A DNA stretch of 64,000 nucleotides from positions 186,001 through 250,000 of the forward strand of contig JABMLP010000006.1 of assembly GCA_013176395.1 (NCBI GenBank), read 5' to 3'. Positions within the stretch are counted from its first letter, which is position 1, and the number at the start of each line of letters is the position of its first letter. Origin of the DNA: Venturia oleaginea (taxonomy: Eukaryota; Ascomycota; Dothideomycetes; Venturiales; Venturiaceae). The notes under the pieces are model-generated. The model saw only the letters and a list, made by a program, of their open reading frames with translations. It did no database searches and was not told the DNA's origin. Both the position numbers and the translations under genes were made by a program. Below are positions 11,572 through 26,553 of the stretch, in pieces.

Positions 11572-11871
11572 CAGGCACCAGACACTCGGACTTCAAGAAA
11601 GACATGCAGTTGATGGCCAAGGATCGCAAGGTGCAAAGTACTTCTCGCATTTCTCGCATCGACTCGTCGTGCCGATCTCCACGCACCGACCATTTCGCCC
11701 ATACTAGTAGGTAGCGCAACCTTACCTGATAAACTAAGTAGGCCAGCGAGTCGACCATGGAGCTGTTACTTCAGTGCGCGAACGACGCGTTGGCCGTTTG
11801 GCCGACAACATGTAGGAACCCGTCTCTAAAAATACATTTTGTCCCTCAATCAAGTCAAAGTACTGCCAAGC

Positions 11872-14800
11872 TCAGGAAAAAGGTCCACTGCCCAGGACGG
11901 AATTGAAATCCGGGATATCAAAGAAGCCATCATCAAAGGGAGCAAAGCCATCCATGAGATTCGAGTCGACCAACGACGCATACAGGTCTTCCTTCGACAG
12001 CTCGAACTCGGCGAGAAGATGGCTGTCTGACAACAGTCCTGTGTCACCTGCCGCGTGAGCCTGCGCGTCTTGTGGCCCCTCTCGAGCTTCCTGAGCTTGC
12101 CCATCTTTTTTCGCAATATCGAGAACCTCTTGTACGATTTCAGCGCAACGTCTAGCCACGGTGATCATGTTCATGGAACTGAATATCTCGAGACTCTTCT
12201 CTACGTCAGTAATCGCGTGCGTGTGGTCAATAGTTTCGATGTTTGATAAAACCACGTATAACAGAATCATGCTAGCGTACAACGTATATGTTGTGTTGTA
12301 CCACCTGTATTTTTGTCAGTCAACTCTCCGATACTGTATACCTCTCCGCTAACCCTCACCATGTGCGGAAATACGGCCTATGTTTGTACATTTCATACAA
12401 AGATTCAATCGTGTGAAACGAAGCCTTCACGCAAGCTTGAACATGAACTTGATAGCGAAGAGGATCCGAAGCCGTGGCCGCAGCTATCAAAAACGGTCGG
12501 TGGATCAAGATTCGTGAATTCAAGAAGCCTTGCTCGTGTTAGACCATTGTGACGACTTTCTTTTTCCAATGCAGGCAACTCACGATTCCGCAGAACAACT
12601 TTTTGCTTGGCGACCCATTCGGGCTCCACTAACGTAGTTTTGTCAAAGTCCAACGCAGGCGGTAGGTCGCTCTTCCATTGCATCAAACGGCGATCGATAT
12701 CAAGACACTTGCTCGATCTTTCGACCAAGGACTTTGGGTCATCGGATTGATAGATCTCCTGCGACAACTGATCCATGAGCTGGGCTAATGCAATCATATG
12801 GCTTGTGAAGGCTTGTTTTGGATCTTCTGGGGCCTATCCCTTAGTCAGCGGGATGAATGCTTGCATCGACATGGTCTACACTTACTAGGATGTGTGGGAA
12901 TTGTAACCGATAATGGTTAGGCTCGCGAAGGGAAGACTCACGCCCGACGGACGCGCACATCTCACTATTTCAGGTTAGACTCATGACAATGCGTCAGCTC
13001 TGATCAGACACACATTTCGAAGGAGTATAGGTTCCTGTGAGGGTCAATTAGTATCTTGCCGGGAAGGAATAGTTACGATGTACTTACCACCACAGAGCAC
13101 TCGCTTGAGCAGCTTCGGGCCCGGTATAGTTGGGGATACCAATGGCTAGTGCACTTCTTACCGCCATGCCGCAATACAGGTAGCAGCTATGTGGTTTCAA
13201 TGCGTTCTGGCAGAAAACAGCCTGTCCGGTCAGCTCAAGCCTAATACCCGTCATAACATCACACATACCATGAGTAACAAAGTTTGCGTGCTTTCAAGCG
13301 AGCAGGCTTCGAACACATCGCCCAGGTTGTTCTTCGCGCGTTCGAAGAACAGCTTGGCCAATTTCAACGGCGGATATGTAGGGGCGCGGTGATTTGAACC
13401 GCCTGCATAATTCTCTGCCTGGCGGACAGTCGTTGTGTCGCGCATGAACAGAGCATCCTCGCCCGCATTAATTGCCCCAATGGCAAGGACAGCGTTGAAA
13501 AGTGCGAGGAAGACAGAATGACTACCTTCGGATCGAGGCGGGGACTCCGGTTCTTCCCAGATCTCATTCTCACACCGCATTACAAATGATGTCTGGTCAA
13601 GTATTGGATGTACTAGATGCAGGTTCTGGAAGTAAAGTCTTACGCATTCCTTTTCGATGTCAGAATTCGATAGCAACGCGAATGGGCCAGACGTAGGGGT
13701 TAAGCCAGCAGAGCCAGAAGCTTCAGATAATGAACTTCGCTTCAAGGAAGTGTACTTTGTCGAAGGACTGGGCATGTTGTTTGGGTTCGCCTGGCTTATC
13801 ATGGCGGAGCCATTCTGATTTTCGCCGTTGGTTTTTGAGGAACCTGGATATGACACAGGGAAGTCGGAACTGTGCAGTAGATTCACAATCGATAGATCTC
13901 GTGCATCTCGTGTATTTCGAGCATCTGGTCTTTCCGCAGCTTTCGGCGTTCCTTGCGTTCTGGCTCGAGAGCGTAGCCTTCTCAGAAAGCTATAGATGCC
14001 TGTTGGTCCATAGAATTCGGTTCCTTGAGTGTGTCGATTCACCTCGCCGAAGCTGTCTGTGCCCGCCTCAGCGTCGTGCTGGGAAGTTGAAAGGTCGGTC
14101 GGATACGAGGCATGTTGTTCGCTGTGATTTGTTGAAGGCCTCGACTATTGCATCGTTGTTAGGGACAATAACGTACGACGATCAAGTCGTGGGAGCTCGA
14201 CTTTTGAATTGCCAGAAATTATCAAACAGGCACCGATGTAGAAGAGCGCGCTATTATCGATTGCTTTGAAGGTGGTAGTGAAAAGGCATTACTAACCCAC
14301 TGAGGTACGTTGGAGCTTTGTGATTGAGAAATGTTCCTGTAAGGGCCAGAGTTGAAATCCAATATGGGATTTCTATGAACGGGCCCAGGTCTCGCAAAGG
14401 TGTTTTGTCGCTTGATGGCGCTCTCAACAGTATTTCCTACAAACGTACTTTAGCACTCATCTTCGCTCATTCAACGGGATATTGAGAACAATCAAAGTCG
14501 CATAAATCTAGAAAATGATAATCGACCAGCATCCATCTTAAGAAGGAGAATGAAGAGGATTCACCGTTTGCGCCTTGGAATCCATGAGCGAACTCGCCAT
14601 CTTGCCTTCCAGCATTGGTGGGAAGAGGTATGTCCAAAGATCTATAGTTGCACTCCAACGATCGCTTGGAGCAATTCGTGCACGGCGACAGTTGATCGCA
14701 CTACTGTTGTCAGCAGGGATATCGTATGTATAGGTGTCCGAGTCCATGGAGGCGTACGCGTAGTTTTCTCGAGCGACAACTCTCACAGGCCAATAATGCG

Positions 14801-14877
14801 CGAGGAAGCCTCTTTCGTTTCTGCCCAGCCGGATGATCCGATGCGCCAGGAGAGAGGTCTTGAGAGGAGGTGGCCAT
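11872..14877 (-). CDS. Zn(II)2Cys6 transcription factor with fungal_trans domain
   Basis: Nuclear DNA-binding regulator. Ten exons join in frame to 785 aa: 14877-14758, 14700-14565, 14436-14297, 14144-13269, 13221-13088, 13034-13014, 12964-12886, 12833-12584, 12528-12360 and 12304-11872. The binuclear zinc cluster is at residues 31-57, assembled across intron 1, with CX2CX6CX5CX2CX6C spacing and a basic KRKR stretch in front. The middle-homology region follows: YCGMAVRSALAIG, then a WWNLYSFE motif built across a 21-nt micro-exon, then SVGRESSL. The acidic C-terminus (DLYASLVDS...FDDGFFDIPDF) looks like an activation domain. I chose the ATG at 14877 for its CACCATGG context; an in-frame ATG lies at 14970. 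Target genes are unknown, and no metabolic cluster sits beside it. Confidence 0.88.
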
Positions 14878-15303
14878 GGTGGCACGATGACAACGGAAGT
14901 GAACGGAGGGGCCGAAGGTGGATGGGGTTGCTTTTGCACATCCGATTCCGGGGCAGACTCGATTATGCACTACACCTAGGTAGTTTGCTAGGCCTGTTTC
15001 AGAAGTCGACGCCTAAGGTTTATTCTTCCTGTAAGGTACGGCACGGACTACGGAAAGGTCTTCCTGGATGACGACTAGAGGTCAGGAAGAGGATAGGACG
15101 AGTCAAGGAAGAAGCAGGGATGCAGAATCTCCACTCTCATCTCTTCACTGCGACAACGCAATCTGGAGTTACAAATGCTTGGCTTCATTTCAATCATAAT
15201 ACCAGGCACCGCGCGAGTCTCGTACTAGTACTGAGAAAGGAGTATCACTGTATCAAACCGAACCCACTCCATCTATCATCAAACCATCACACATCTAGCT
15301 CGC
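14878..15303. other. Intergenic, promoter of Zn2Cys6 factor
   Basis: This is 426 bp between the 5' end of the transcription factor and the 3' end of SNF1, both on the minus strand. No further gene is seen. Confidence 0.5.
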
Positions 15304-18242
<2,939 letters not shown>

Positions 18243-19214
18243 GATGGCGGACGATTCTCTCGTGAATTAGCCAAGGTCTGATGTTTTGTGCAGAGCGCTG
18301 GCCACGATCGGCAGTATATCAAACTTCTGACGAAGCTCTATTCCACGAAGGGACTGGTGTTTTCGCGACGCGTGCGTACTGTCGTGTTTCTTGGGAATCG
18401 ATGTCGAGGTTGGTGCTAGAACGTGCGCGATGTTAAAAGGTCGTGAGTAGAGTTGAGTGGAAGAGATGCGGTGGCCGGCCGTGGGTTCTGTTTGCAATGC
18501 GGCTCTGCTTCGCTTTGCTTCGCTTTGCTCTGCGGGGCTCTGCTTTGCGGGGCTTTGCTTTGTGGGGCTTTGCGGGTGTGTGGTGTGTGGTGTATGGTGT
18601 GTCGATATGGACAGGTGTTTGACGTGAGCGATATGGATGGGCTTATGTCGGCTATCAATTGCTCTCCTGGTGTTGTCTGCTGAGTGGGGAGGGAGTGAAG
18701 AAGGTCGTTGCGGGTCTCTCTCCTGTTGGGGGGCATGATCGTCACACATCGTGTAGATACCCCCTCCCTCTCCTTATCCCTTATGCCTCTTGGGAACTCA
18801 TCCCAGGCAGATGGTGAAGACGGGCCGCTCTGCTTTACTTGGATGGTATGTGCCAAAGCATGATGCTCCATTTGTTGCCCTCGTGACGGCATCCACCATC
18901 CGCCTGCACCCACTGGCCTCATCTTTTTACGTCGAGAGCATCAAGTACGTCGGGCTGGGCAACATTGGCCACAAGCTTCTTCCATTTCGTTCAGGCATCT
19001 CCCGTTTAAGGTACGGACAGAGGTATTACTGCGTGCCTGATCACAATCACCGCCCAGGCCGTTGTTTCCATCTACCTCGGCTGCTTCCAAAGATTAGTAC
19101 TATGTACTATGGTTGCTGGCCCAAAGAAGTTTAATTTTTCTCAGCGATCGAGAGAAATCTTCCCAGCCCAACATCTCCTTCATAACGTAGGATTATAACA
19201 AAGGCTCCCTTAGA
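18243..19214. promoter_or_regulatory. SNF1 upstream region
   Basis: This is 970 bp from the SNF1 start to the first transposon. The proximal part holds GCTTTGC-type repeats and a GTGTGGT run. Open frames spanning it are repeat artefacts. I see no other gene. Confidence 0.5.
18495..18600. repeat. Imperfect GGGGCTTTGCTTTG repeat
   Basis: Several imperfect copies of CTTTGCTTCG, then GGGGCTTTGCTTTG units, run into GTGTGGT copies. They lie about 250-350 bp upstream of the SNF1 ATG, probably in its promoter or 5' UTR. Confidence 0.7.
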
Positions 19215-19216
19215 TA

Positions 19217-20310
19217 ACGTATTCCACCACCGAGCCGGCCACACCACCGAGCCGGCCACACCACCGAGCCGGCCACACCACCGAACCGGCCACTTTTCCT
19301 TGGCACGACCAACTCATATTACGCCTCTTCAATTTTATCGCTATCAACAATAGATTCCAAGTATGTCGTGCTGCTATCTGATTCAGAAGATATCTCAATA
19401 TCCTTTTTACACCTTCGCGCACCCCCCTACTTGACGCGCCTTTATATGCGCGTCAAAGTGCTTCAACCACTTAAGACTAAGCGCATTGTTTGTCCAGCCG
19501 TTCTCAGAGACCGAGAGCTTCCAATTCCGTGGTATATCTGCCTCCTCATACCACGCAGAGATGTGAAGGCGTCCTTTGTAGATAATGAAGGGCGGGGTCA
19601 CATACCCAGCGGCGCAGATACTCTGGATAACTGTAACCCACTCGCGATTGCCTGGCTGGATCAAATTAGGCCGTGTACGTCTTTTAGAAGCTGTGACGAC
19701 CTTCATTGACCCAATAACGCCCATCTGAAAGCCAATCTCGTCAAAGTTGTGCGTATCCTTGTCGTGGATGCCGTACTTGGCTTTAGTATCTGCAACGAGC
19801 TTGAACCACGCGCCAATAATCTCTGGGTCTTCCTGTAGTATCCTCTGCCTATCCTTGGCTCGATTGAAGGCCATCTTGAGCTCATCTGAGCGCGTTACGA
19901 ACCTCTCAGCCCAGTTTTTCCATACTGGCTCTCCACCGCGTACACCCAGCAGTTTATCCGCCATATCTGCCACCTCACACAGCCGGGGCGCAAATCCTCG
20001 CAAATAGAGGTCGAGCATATATTGGATAAGCGTTTGCTCTTCTGTTGCAGTGAGCTTATGGGAGTTTGGGCGAGTTTGAGATAGAGAGGTAATTTCGCAG
20101 AGCCGATCAGAGAGCCTTTGGTGTTTGATGTTGAAGGCTGCAGCAGCGCGCCGTAGGCTTTGAAATTGGCCAGCGGTATAGGCCTGAAGAGCGAGATCAA
20201 TTCTGAGTTCTTCTTGAACGGCTATCGCGTTGCGTTGTTGGGACATTGCGTGTTGAAGAGGATATGGGCTGTGCCAAGGAAAAGTGGCCGGCTCGGTGGT
20301 GGAATACGTT
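19217..20310 (-). mobile_element. pogo/Fot1-like DNA transposon, internally deleted copy 1
   Basis: The element is 1094 bp, bounded by TA on both sides (19215-16 and 20311-12) with inverted ends starting ACGTATTCCACCACCGAGCCGGC. The left end carries four tandem copies of a 17-bp CACCGAGCCGGCCACAC-like unit; the right end carries one. The same CCTTGGCAC block follows the array at each end. The internal transposase is truncated by a deletion. TA target duplication is the rule for the Tc1/mariner/pogo superfamily. Confidence 0.85.
19407..20246 (-). pseudogene. Truncated pogo-like transposase (HTH + partial DDE)
   Basis: A 280-aa open frame starts at the ATG at 20246. It has an N-terminal psq-type helix-turn-helix (residues ~10-60) and a CENP-B-like helical domain (LTATEEQTLIQYMLDL, GFAPRLCEVADMADKLL). 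The first part of the DDE endonuclease follows, with the first catalytic Asp in HNFDEIGFQMG. The frame then jumps, by internal deletion, straight into the Ser/Asp/Glu-rich end of the gene. The second catalytic Asp and the zinc knuckle present in the copy at 53.6 kb are missing. It cannot be an active transposase but could still bind ends. Confidence 0.85.
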
Positions 20311-20504
20311 ATATTTAAAATAAGTGGGGTGATAAACAGCTTTCTTATAACCAGCTTCGCATAGCAGTGAAGGAGGCATGGGAGGCAACAACAGAACTGC
20401 AACTCCAAAATTTTGTAGCTAGTATGAGTACACGATGTCAAGACGTAATCAATGCCCAGGGTATGCATAAGTTACGAAGTGGTAGCTTAAGTAATACATC
20501 ATTA

Positions 20505-21930
20505 CATCACAGAGTTCCTCAAATCTGACTGCGCAGGGCGCTCGGACCCACCATCCTATCTCAATTTTCACGTATACACCAACTTATCGCTACATTTACC
20601 ACCACCATGGCGCCTAGAACACCCAAAAGAAAGACTGCAAGGCGAGAAAATGACACCACCAAGAGAATGCGATTTTTTCAGGCCTGGGATTGCAACAATG
20701 AGGCCGACGGCGTCGGTACAATCGCATACCTCCCTGAAATCAATATACCAACTTCTACCGCACGTAGTTGGCTTAAACTACGAGAACTTATTGGTGATGC
20801 AGCATTCAGATCACAGAGAAAGAGCAGTTGCATCATAGGGCGGCCTACCAAAGTATCTGCTTCAGATCTTACCCGCCTTACGAACCAAGATGACCCCATA
20901 CACGAAAAAGGCTGGCAGGAACAAGCCAATTCCTGCCCCGGCAAGCCTTCCGCAAAGACATTACAGCGTCACGTACACAATGCAGGGGCTAGGCGATTCA
21001 AGAAGCGTTATCAGAAGCAGATATCCAAGGACAAATCGGCCAAAGAGGGTTGAATACGGTAAAGAACACGAGAAAGAGACCATACCAGGCTTCTGTAGTT
21101 GGATTTGGTTCACAGATGAAGCCCCTTTTTAGTCAAAAGAACTCGCCAATGCACCTGAATATGAGCTACGCTTTCCAGGGCAAGAGAGAGGTGTCAATGA
21201 GGAGCTAGAAGGCGTTTTGGATGTTACTATTCACGTCGCCGGCGGCATCTCATACAACAAGAAAGGAAACCTCATATTCTACAAGGATCCGGCTGAGCCA
21301 TCAGAGAAGGTCCTTAGGCAAGTCAAGCAGCCTAAACAACTCAAATAGAGCTGAATACAGTGTACCAAGCCCGGCTGAAGGTCTGGCAAGACCTTAAGGC
21401 AAAGGAGGACGAAACACCAAAAGGAAACTGCATGACACAGGTTTTCTACGCCAAAAAGATACTGCCGCAACACATTGAAGCTATTCAGGCCTTGGAGAAG
21501 CGTCACCAGCGCAAATACTGGCTTCAAGAGGATGATGATCCTTCTCACGGAATCAAGTCACCTAATAGTGACCCTGCAGTCATAAAATGAGAAGCAGACC
21601 TTCTGCTACTTATTCAACCTCCTCAATCATGTGATCTCAATCCCATTGAGTCTTGTTGGAACATCATTAAGTCCAGATTAGCTGGCAGGAGGTGGTCGTC
21701 GGTGGCTCATTTCAAGGCTGAAATCCAGGCAGAATGGGACAAGATAACGCCCACAATGATACGGAAAAGGATCAGAGAGATGCCAGAGAGATGTAAGATG
21801 ATTCAGCAAAAACCAGAGATCCATTGCAAGTCAAACGTGTGGTAAATAACTGTAATACATTCAAGTTCAAAAGATGAGATGGTGGGTCCGAGCGCCCTGC
21901 GCAGTCAGATTTGAGGAACCCTGTGCATGT
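20505..21930 (+). mobile_element. Tc1/mariner-like element, defective
   Basis: The element is about 1.43 kb, framed by ~45-bp inverted repeats of near-perfect identity. The shared inner part reads GTTCCTCAAATCTGACTGCG followed by CAGGGCGCTCGGACCCACC. It appears at 20513 and, inverted, at 21880-21920. TA dinucleotides lie at or next to both outer ends. The inside is a decayed transposase gene. It sits about 190 bp from the pogo-like element. Confidence 0.85.
20607..21843 (+). pseudogene. Decayed Tc1/mariner transposase
   Basis: The open frame at 20607-21053 encodes the helix-turn-helix half (MAPRTPKRKTARRENDTTKR... IGRPTKVS). Further fragments in shifting frames follow: WIWFTDEAPF with the first catalytic Asp, then LEGVLDVTIHVAGG, and near the end CDLNPIESCWNIIKSRLAG, the standard second-Asp DLNPIE motif. 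Several stops and frame changes separate them, so no functional transposase is possible. Other elements of the family would have to supply activity. Confidence 0.8.
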
Positions 21931-22420
21931 TATATATAAGACCCTTGGCCGATGGCTTAAGCCACCATACTAACAATATATCGGCCGGCTACCACAGTAT
22001 ATTGCACTATGGATGCTGCTACCAGTAGTGACTTACGGCCGTGTGCGATGACCTTGCCTCTTCACATGTCCTGGTGACCTGGTCGGCACCATAAATAATT
22101 TCAGAGCCGCAATCTATAGCTCGGCTGTGTTCATGGCCTCTTTGAATATCAAAGAATACAATCCCTTTGAGGAACTTCACCTGGATCCAGAACTACTACT
22201 ACCTGTCGCACCTTTCCTAGTTAGCCTATGACCTTCCGGCCCTCAACTTTCTTTACAGACCCATCGTGATATTCATCCAGCAGAACTCGCGTTGGTATTC
22301 TGTGCTCGTTGTTCCTCAGATCTGGCGTCGACTGCGTCTTGCACTCTTGCTAGGATCGCTCCATGCTTACTTTCTTTGGTGGAACAAATTCTCTTTGATC
22401 CAAAATCGTGGTTCGAAAAG
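21931..22420. other. Intergenic, cutinase upstream region
   Basis: This is about 490 bp between the mariner-like element and the cutinase ATG. It should contain the cutinase promoter. No distinct motif is claimed. Confidence 0.45.
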
Positions 22421-23403
22421 ATGGTCAAACGAGGCAGTATCAGTAGTGCCTGCTTCATTCTTGCGGCAATTAGAGGGAAGGCATTTGCTAGACCCCAGCC
22501 TGTTGCTCAAGCACCAGCAGCGTCAGCATGTTCCCCAATGGAGATGGTCATTGGTTCGTCCATCACTTGGAAGCCCAGTATCCACGTTGCTGACAACCAC
22601 AGCCCGAGGAACCACTGAACCATTGGTTCCACAATACGGTGTCGTCGTCGGTGATCCAATGTTCGAAGCTGTCCAGAAGCTTATCCCAGAAGTCACTGCC
22701 TATGCCGTGAACTATCCAGCGTCTTTCGAAGCAACATCCAGAAATCTTGGTCGCGATGATGTTGTCAAACATCTCACCGAGCAGTCCAAGAAATGCCCGA
22801 ATGTAAGAACCGGTAGCCTTTGCCGCAGCTCAACTGATGGAAGATCGTGACAGCAAAAATACGTCCTCATAGGCTACTCCCAAGGCGCAGACGTAATGCA
22901 TAATGCCGCTGCAAAGCTCAATCCAAGCCTGTACCCCAAGATCAGTTCAATGGTCATGTTTGGCGATCCAGGTAGGAATCCCCCATTTGCTCATCAAATC
23001 TCCCTCAACTTACACATGGGCAGGGAACAAAGGGCCCCAAGCCTTGTCTCCCCTGAACTGCGACCCAGAGCCAGTCTTCCCACCAGCCCTCTCCCAAAAG
23101 CTGAAGGAGAATTGCGAGAAGGGCGACCCAGTTTGTACCAACGATGGCACCATTCCCGACGCCCACCTCGTGTACTCGGATCCTGCGAAGGGATATATCA
23201 AGGCCTCGGCGGAATATATTCAACAACAGTACAAATCGGGTAGTAAGGTGGGACCACAGCCCAGTCCCAATGTCGGTGTTGGAGACAACTCGGCCGCACT
23301 GTTGGAGCTGGGCAAAATTCTGGGCAGTGGAGCAAGCGGGAGTGGACAGTGTGGATTACAAAATGCAAAGGGTGCACTCCTGCCAAGGGACCGGTGGCGT
23401 TGA
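22421..23403 (+). CDS. Cutinase (secreted serine esterase)
   Basis: Hydrolyses cutin or other polyester ester bonds outside the cell. Four exons (22421-22553, 22603-22802, 22854-22971, 23024-23403) join in frame to 276 aa. It begins with a signal-like hydrophobic segment (SISSACFILAAI). The core shows ARGTTEP, then the nucleophile elbow GYSQG with Ser120, VMFGDPGNKG, catalytic Asp185 between two cysteines (CEKGDPVC) and His198 in PDAHLVY. All catalytic residues are present. A Gly/Ser/Pro-rich extension of about 60 residues follows the catalytic domain. The P450 gene lies next on the same strand; no functional link is implied. Confidence 0.93.
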
Positions 23404-23985
23404 GATGGGGACAATGGGGAGTCGGAGTCTACTGATGGAGGTTCGACCAACAGACCATAGCGATTGGAAAGTTACAGTCACAGTCGTACAACCATGAGAC
23501 TTTCCTTATCATCTACCTCGGTACTTCTTGTACTAGCAAACAAATCTGTATGCAAGGTTTTATTCGCTCTGATTTGCACCACACCAAACTTTTTATATAC
23601 GTGGGGGTTCGCCGGATGTTCCGTTTCCGAAACATTTGAGGTTCTGATGTTCACCTTCTCGTACTGGATCAACTCGTGAAACAAGCGACCGCTCCAATCA
23701 TGGTCTTTGGTTCTTATAATGGAAACACCGTACCAGTTTCCGCTTCGTTTGCCCTTCAGCCGTCCGTAGACGCTATTGTTACCATCCGCTGGGCTTCTCT
23801 CTGCGTCATGGATTACCTCCTAGTCTCCGGCAACACTCCCACTCCAAGCGCTTTGCGCCTTCTACTCTTCTCTTCTTTTGTCGCTTGAATTGGTCTATTC
23901 TTTCTCTGTGTTCACTACTGAGGCAGTCATCTGCTACGTACCCTCGAGATTTTCACTGGGTTGGCAACTGATCCCCGCCTCTACC
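23404..23985. other. Intergenic, P450 upstream region
   Basis: This is 580 bp between the cutinase stop and the P450 ATG. The P450 frame remains open upstream to 23878, so a longer N-terminus is possible, but the upstream ATG context is poorer. No gene is seen. Confidence 0.5.
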
Positions 23986-26029
23986 ATGCCCTACTACGCT
24001 CTCGTCCTCCTTCTACTCGCGCTCTACTTCGCCTCTCGGAAAATCTATGGCCTATATAAGAATATCCAGAAGGCGAAAGCCTCAGGAATCCCGTACATTG
24101 TTTCGCCAATCTATGGCTATAACATGGTATGGCTGACCACAGGCAAACTGTGGATGCCTCTACTCAAACTCCTTCCTTCCTCCCTGACAGAACCATGGGT
24201 TGACCTGATTGAGGGCGACTGGACATGGCGCGTCCTTTTCACGCCATTTGGACCAACTGGAAACCCAGGGACGGATACCTTCTTGATCGTCAGCCCGGAG
24301 AGCAATATCCTTTGCACGGCTGAGGCCGAAGTGATTAACCAGATCACGACGAGACGGAATGATTTCCCGAAGCCCATCGCTATGTATAAGAGTTTGGACA
24401 TCTATGGCAAGAATGTTGTAACGGTCGAAGGCGCGGAATGGAGGAGGCATAGAAAGGTCACGGCACCGCAATTCAACGAGAAGAGCAATGCCGTTGTCTG
24501 GAAAGAGAGTGTCTTCCAGGCAGAAGAGATGACCAAGAGTTGGCAATTAGGTAACAGCACGAAGCCCAACGGACACGCAGATGGAAAGAGTAGCAGTTTG
24601 GGACATTTGGTCACCGAGCTCGGCAAGGACACAATGAGGCTTTCTTTGCACGTCATCTCTCGTGCTGGATTTGGTGTGAGGTGTCTTTGGCCTAGTGCCA
24701 CAGATGCTGAGAAGGTCGAGGGATCTATGGACTCGACTATTATTCCTCAGGGACACGAGATGAGCTACGCCAATAGCTTGGAGACACTTTTGCATAGGAT
24801 TATTGCGCTCATCTTGATGCCAGACTGGCTGCTGAGTAAGTTTGTAGACACATGCGAGAAATACAACTAACGATGGTTTTAGAATATGCGCCATTCAAGG
24901 TTTTGAACGACACACGTACATCTTGGATTGAGTGGGGCAAATACATGCACGAAATCTACGAGCGCAACATGAAGATACAAAACGCGTCAGGGCTCCACGG
25001 CAATGACAGTAGTGGACTCGATCTCATGGCTGCGTTGGTAAAAAACTCAACTGGAAAGGTAGATGGACTTTCTGAGAGCGAGATCATGGGCAATTCCTTC
25101 GTCATGTTTCTCGCAGGACATGAGACAGCAGCAAACGCCATACATTTCTGCATTCTATTTCTAGCCATCATCCCAGATCTACAGCAACGACTGCAAGGTG
25201 AGATAACAATCTTCCCTCTCCCTTCTTTTCACAAAACTAACAAATCTCAGCCGAACTGGACGATATCTTCCAAGGCCGCCCTCCCTCCCAATGGGATTAC
25301 GACACCGACCTCCCTCATCTTTTCTCCGGCCTCCTCGGCGCGATAATGAACGAACAACTCCGCCTCATCCCACCTGTCATCAACATCCCTAAATGTACCC
25401 TCCCAGGTTCCTCCCAATCTCTCACCGTGGGCGGAAAGGAATGCATAGTCCCCGAGGGCACGGTTATAAATCTAAACACGGTTGCAGTTCATCGCAACCC
25501 CAAATACTGGCCGCATGGGCCGACGAGGAGTGAAGAATTGGGTGGTCGGATACACGAGACTAGCAATGTAGATAATGATCTGGAGGAGTTCAGGCCAGAG
25601 AGATGGTTGGTGAGCGACAATGAGAAGGGCGACGCCAAGATTGAAGCAAAGGGAGAAGGGGAAGATGTCGATCTCACACCTGACACGGCATCGACTCTTT
25701 TCCGACCCGCAAAAGGCGCTTATATTCCTTTCAGTGAAGGTTTCCGCGCTTGTCTAGGAAAGAGATTTGCGCAGGTGGAGATTCTCGCGACGCTGGCTGT
25801 TATTTATCAGAATCATTCTGTTGAGTTGTGTGTCGATGAGTATGCTTCTGAAGTCGAGATTGGAGGGATGAGTGATGGTGAGAGGAAGGAAATGTGGACG
25901 AGAGCGAAGGTGCAAGCGGAGAGGAAGATGAAGGAGGACATGGGGACGATTATCACATTGCAGATGAGAGGGAAGGGGGTTAGGGTTAGATTCTGCGAAA
26001 GGGGGAGTGAAAGGTTTAGATCTGATTAA
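23986..26029 (+). CDS. Cytochrome P450 monooxygenase
   Basis: ER-anchored heme monooxygenase using electrons from P450 reductase. Three exons (23986-24835, 24883-25197, 25251-26029) give 647 aa, long for the family. An N-terminal anchor (YYALVLLLLALYFAS) precedes the catalytic domain. The I-helix oxygen-binding motif is AGHETAAN, the K-helix ExxR is EQLR (E423-R426), the PERF-type motif is FRPERW, and the heme loop is FSEGFRACLGKRF with Cys556. The extra length includes a charged Glu/Lys-rich insert between PERW and the heme loop and a Lys/Glu-rich segment after it. All key residues are intact. The substrate cannot be told. I chose the start at 23986 for its CTACCATG context. Confidence 0.93.
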
Positions 26030-26553
26030 GGACGATTAGATTTTACGAACATTATTTCTTTTAAGATTCTGAAATACTAGTTAACCTTCACGTTGCTCTG
26101 GTGGAAATTGACTCACCGGCAATTCCTGGGATTGCAGTAGAAAGTCATGAAAGGAACGTCATAGTTTAATCATTTAACCCTTGATGCAAAAGTGAATTGG
26201 ACGAAGTAAAGGGAGGGGGAGATTGAGTTGCGCTTGTAGTGTTCGTAATGTCGCCTGTGCCGGCTTCATTGTTACACAAACAAATAGCTAGAATAGGGAT
26301 TAGTACAATCTGCTTATAGTCTTTCGGCGTAACAAGCAGTAGTAATCTGGTGTCTAGCGGACAGAAACAACTCATGGGGAATGAGGCGACGGTAATTCGT
26401 GGTAGAGGAGTATTGGGTTGAATGTGCTGCTAGGAGGTACACCAATGCCAAAAGGAAACATATGAACAATGCATTCGCATTCCGGCGGCCGATACTGGTA
26501 TCTATCATAACTTCGTAAGACGCTCAAAACAAATGTAGGAAGCAAAGGGGAGA
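26030..26553. other. Convergent 3' region
   Basis: This is about 520 bp between the converging P450 and DUF7053 genes. I see nothing beyond presumed 3' UTRs. Confidence 0.5.

Larger units (their letters stand above)
10898..11871. other. Intergenic with microsatellites
   Basis: This is nearly 1 kb without a supportable gene. It holds an AGC trinucleotide run and an ACACAG hexamer run, listed separately. Open frames through these runs are artefacts of the repeats. Confidence 0.6.

Noticed and set aside
18416..18922. Long minus-strand frames rich in Ser-Pro-Ala-Lys-Gln
   Set aside because: Produced by GC-rich repeats upstream of SNF1; no conserved features.
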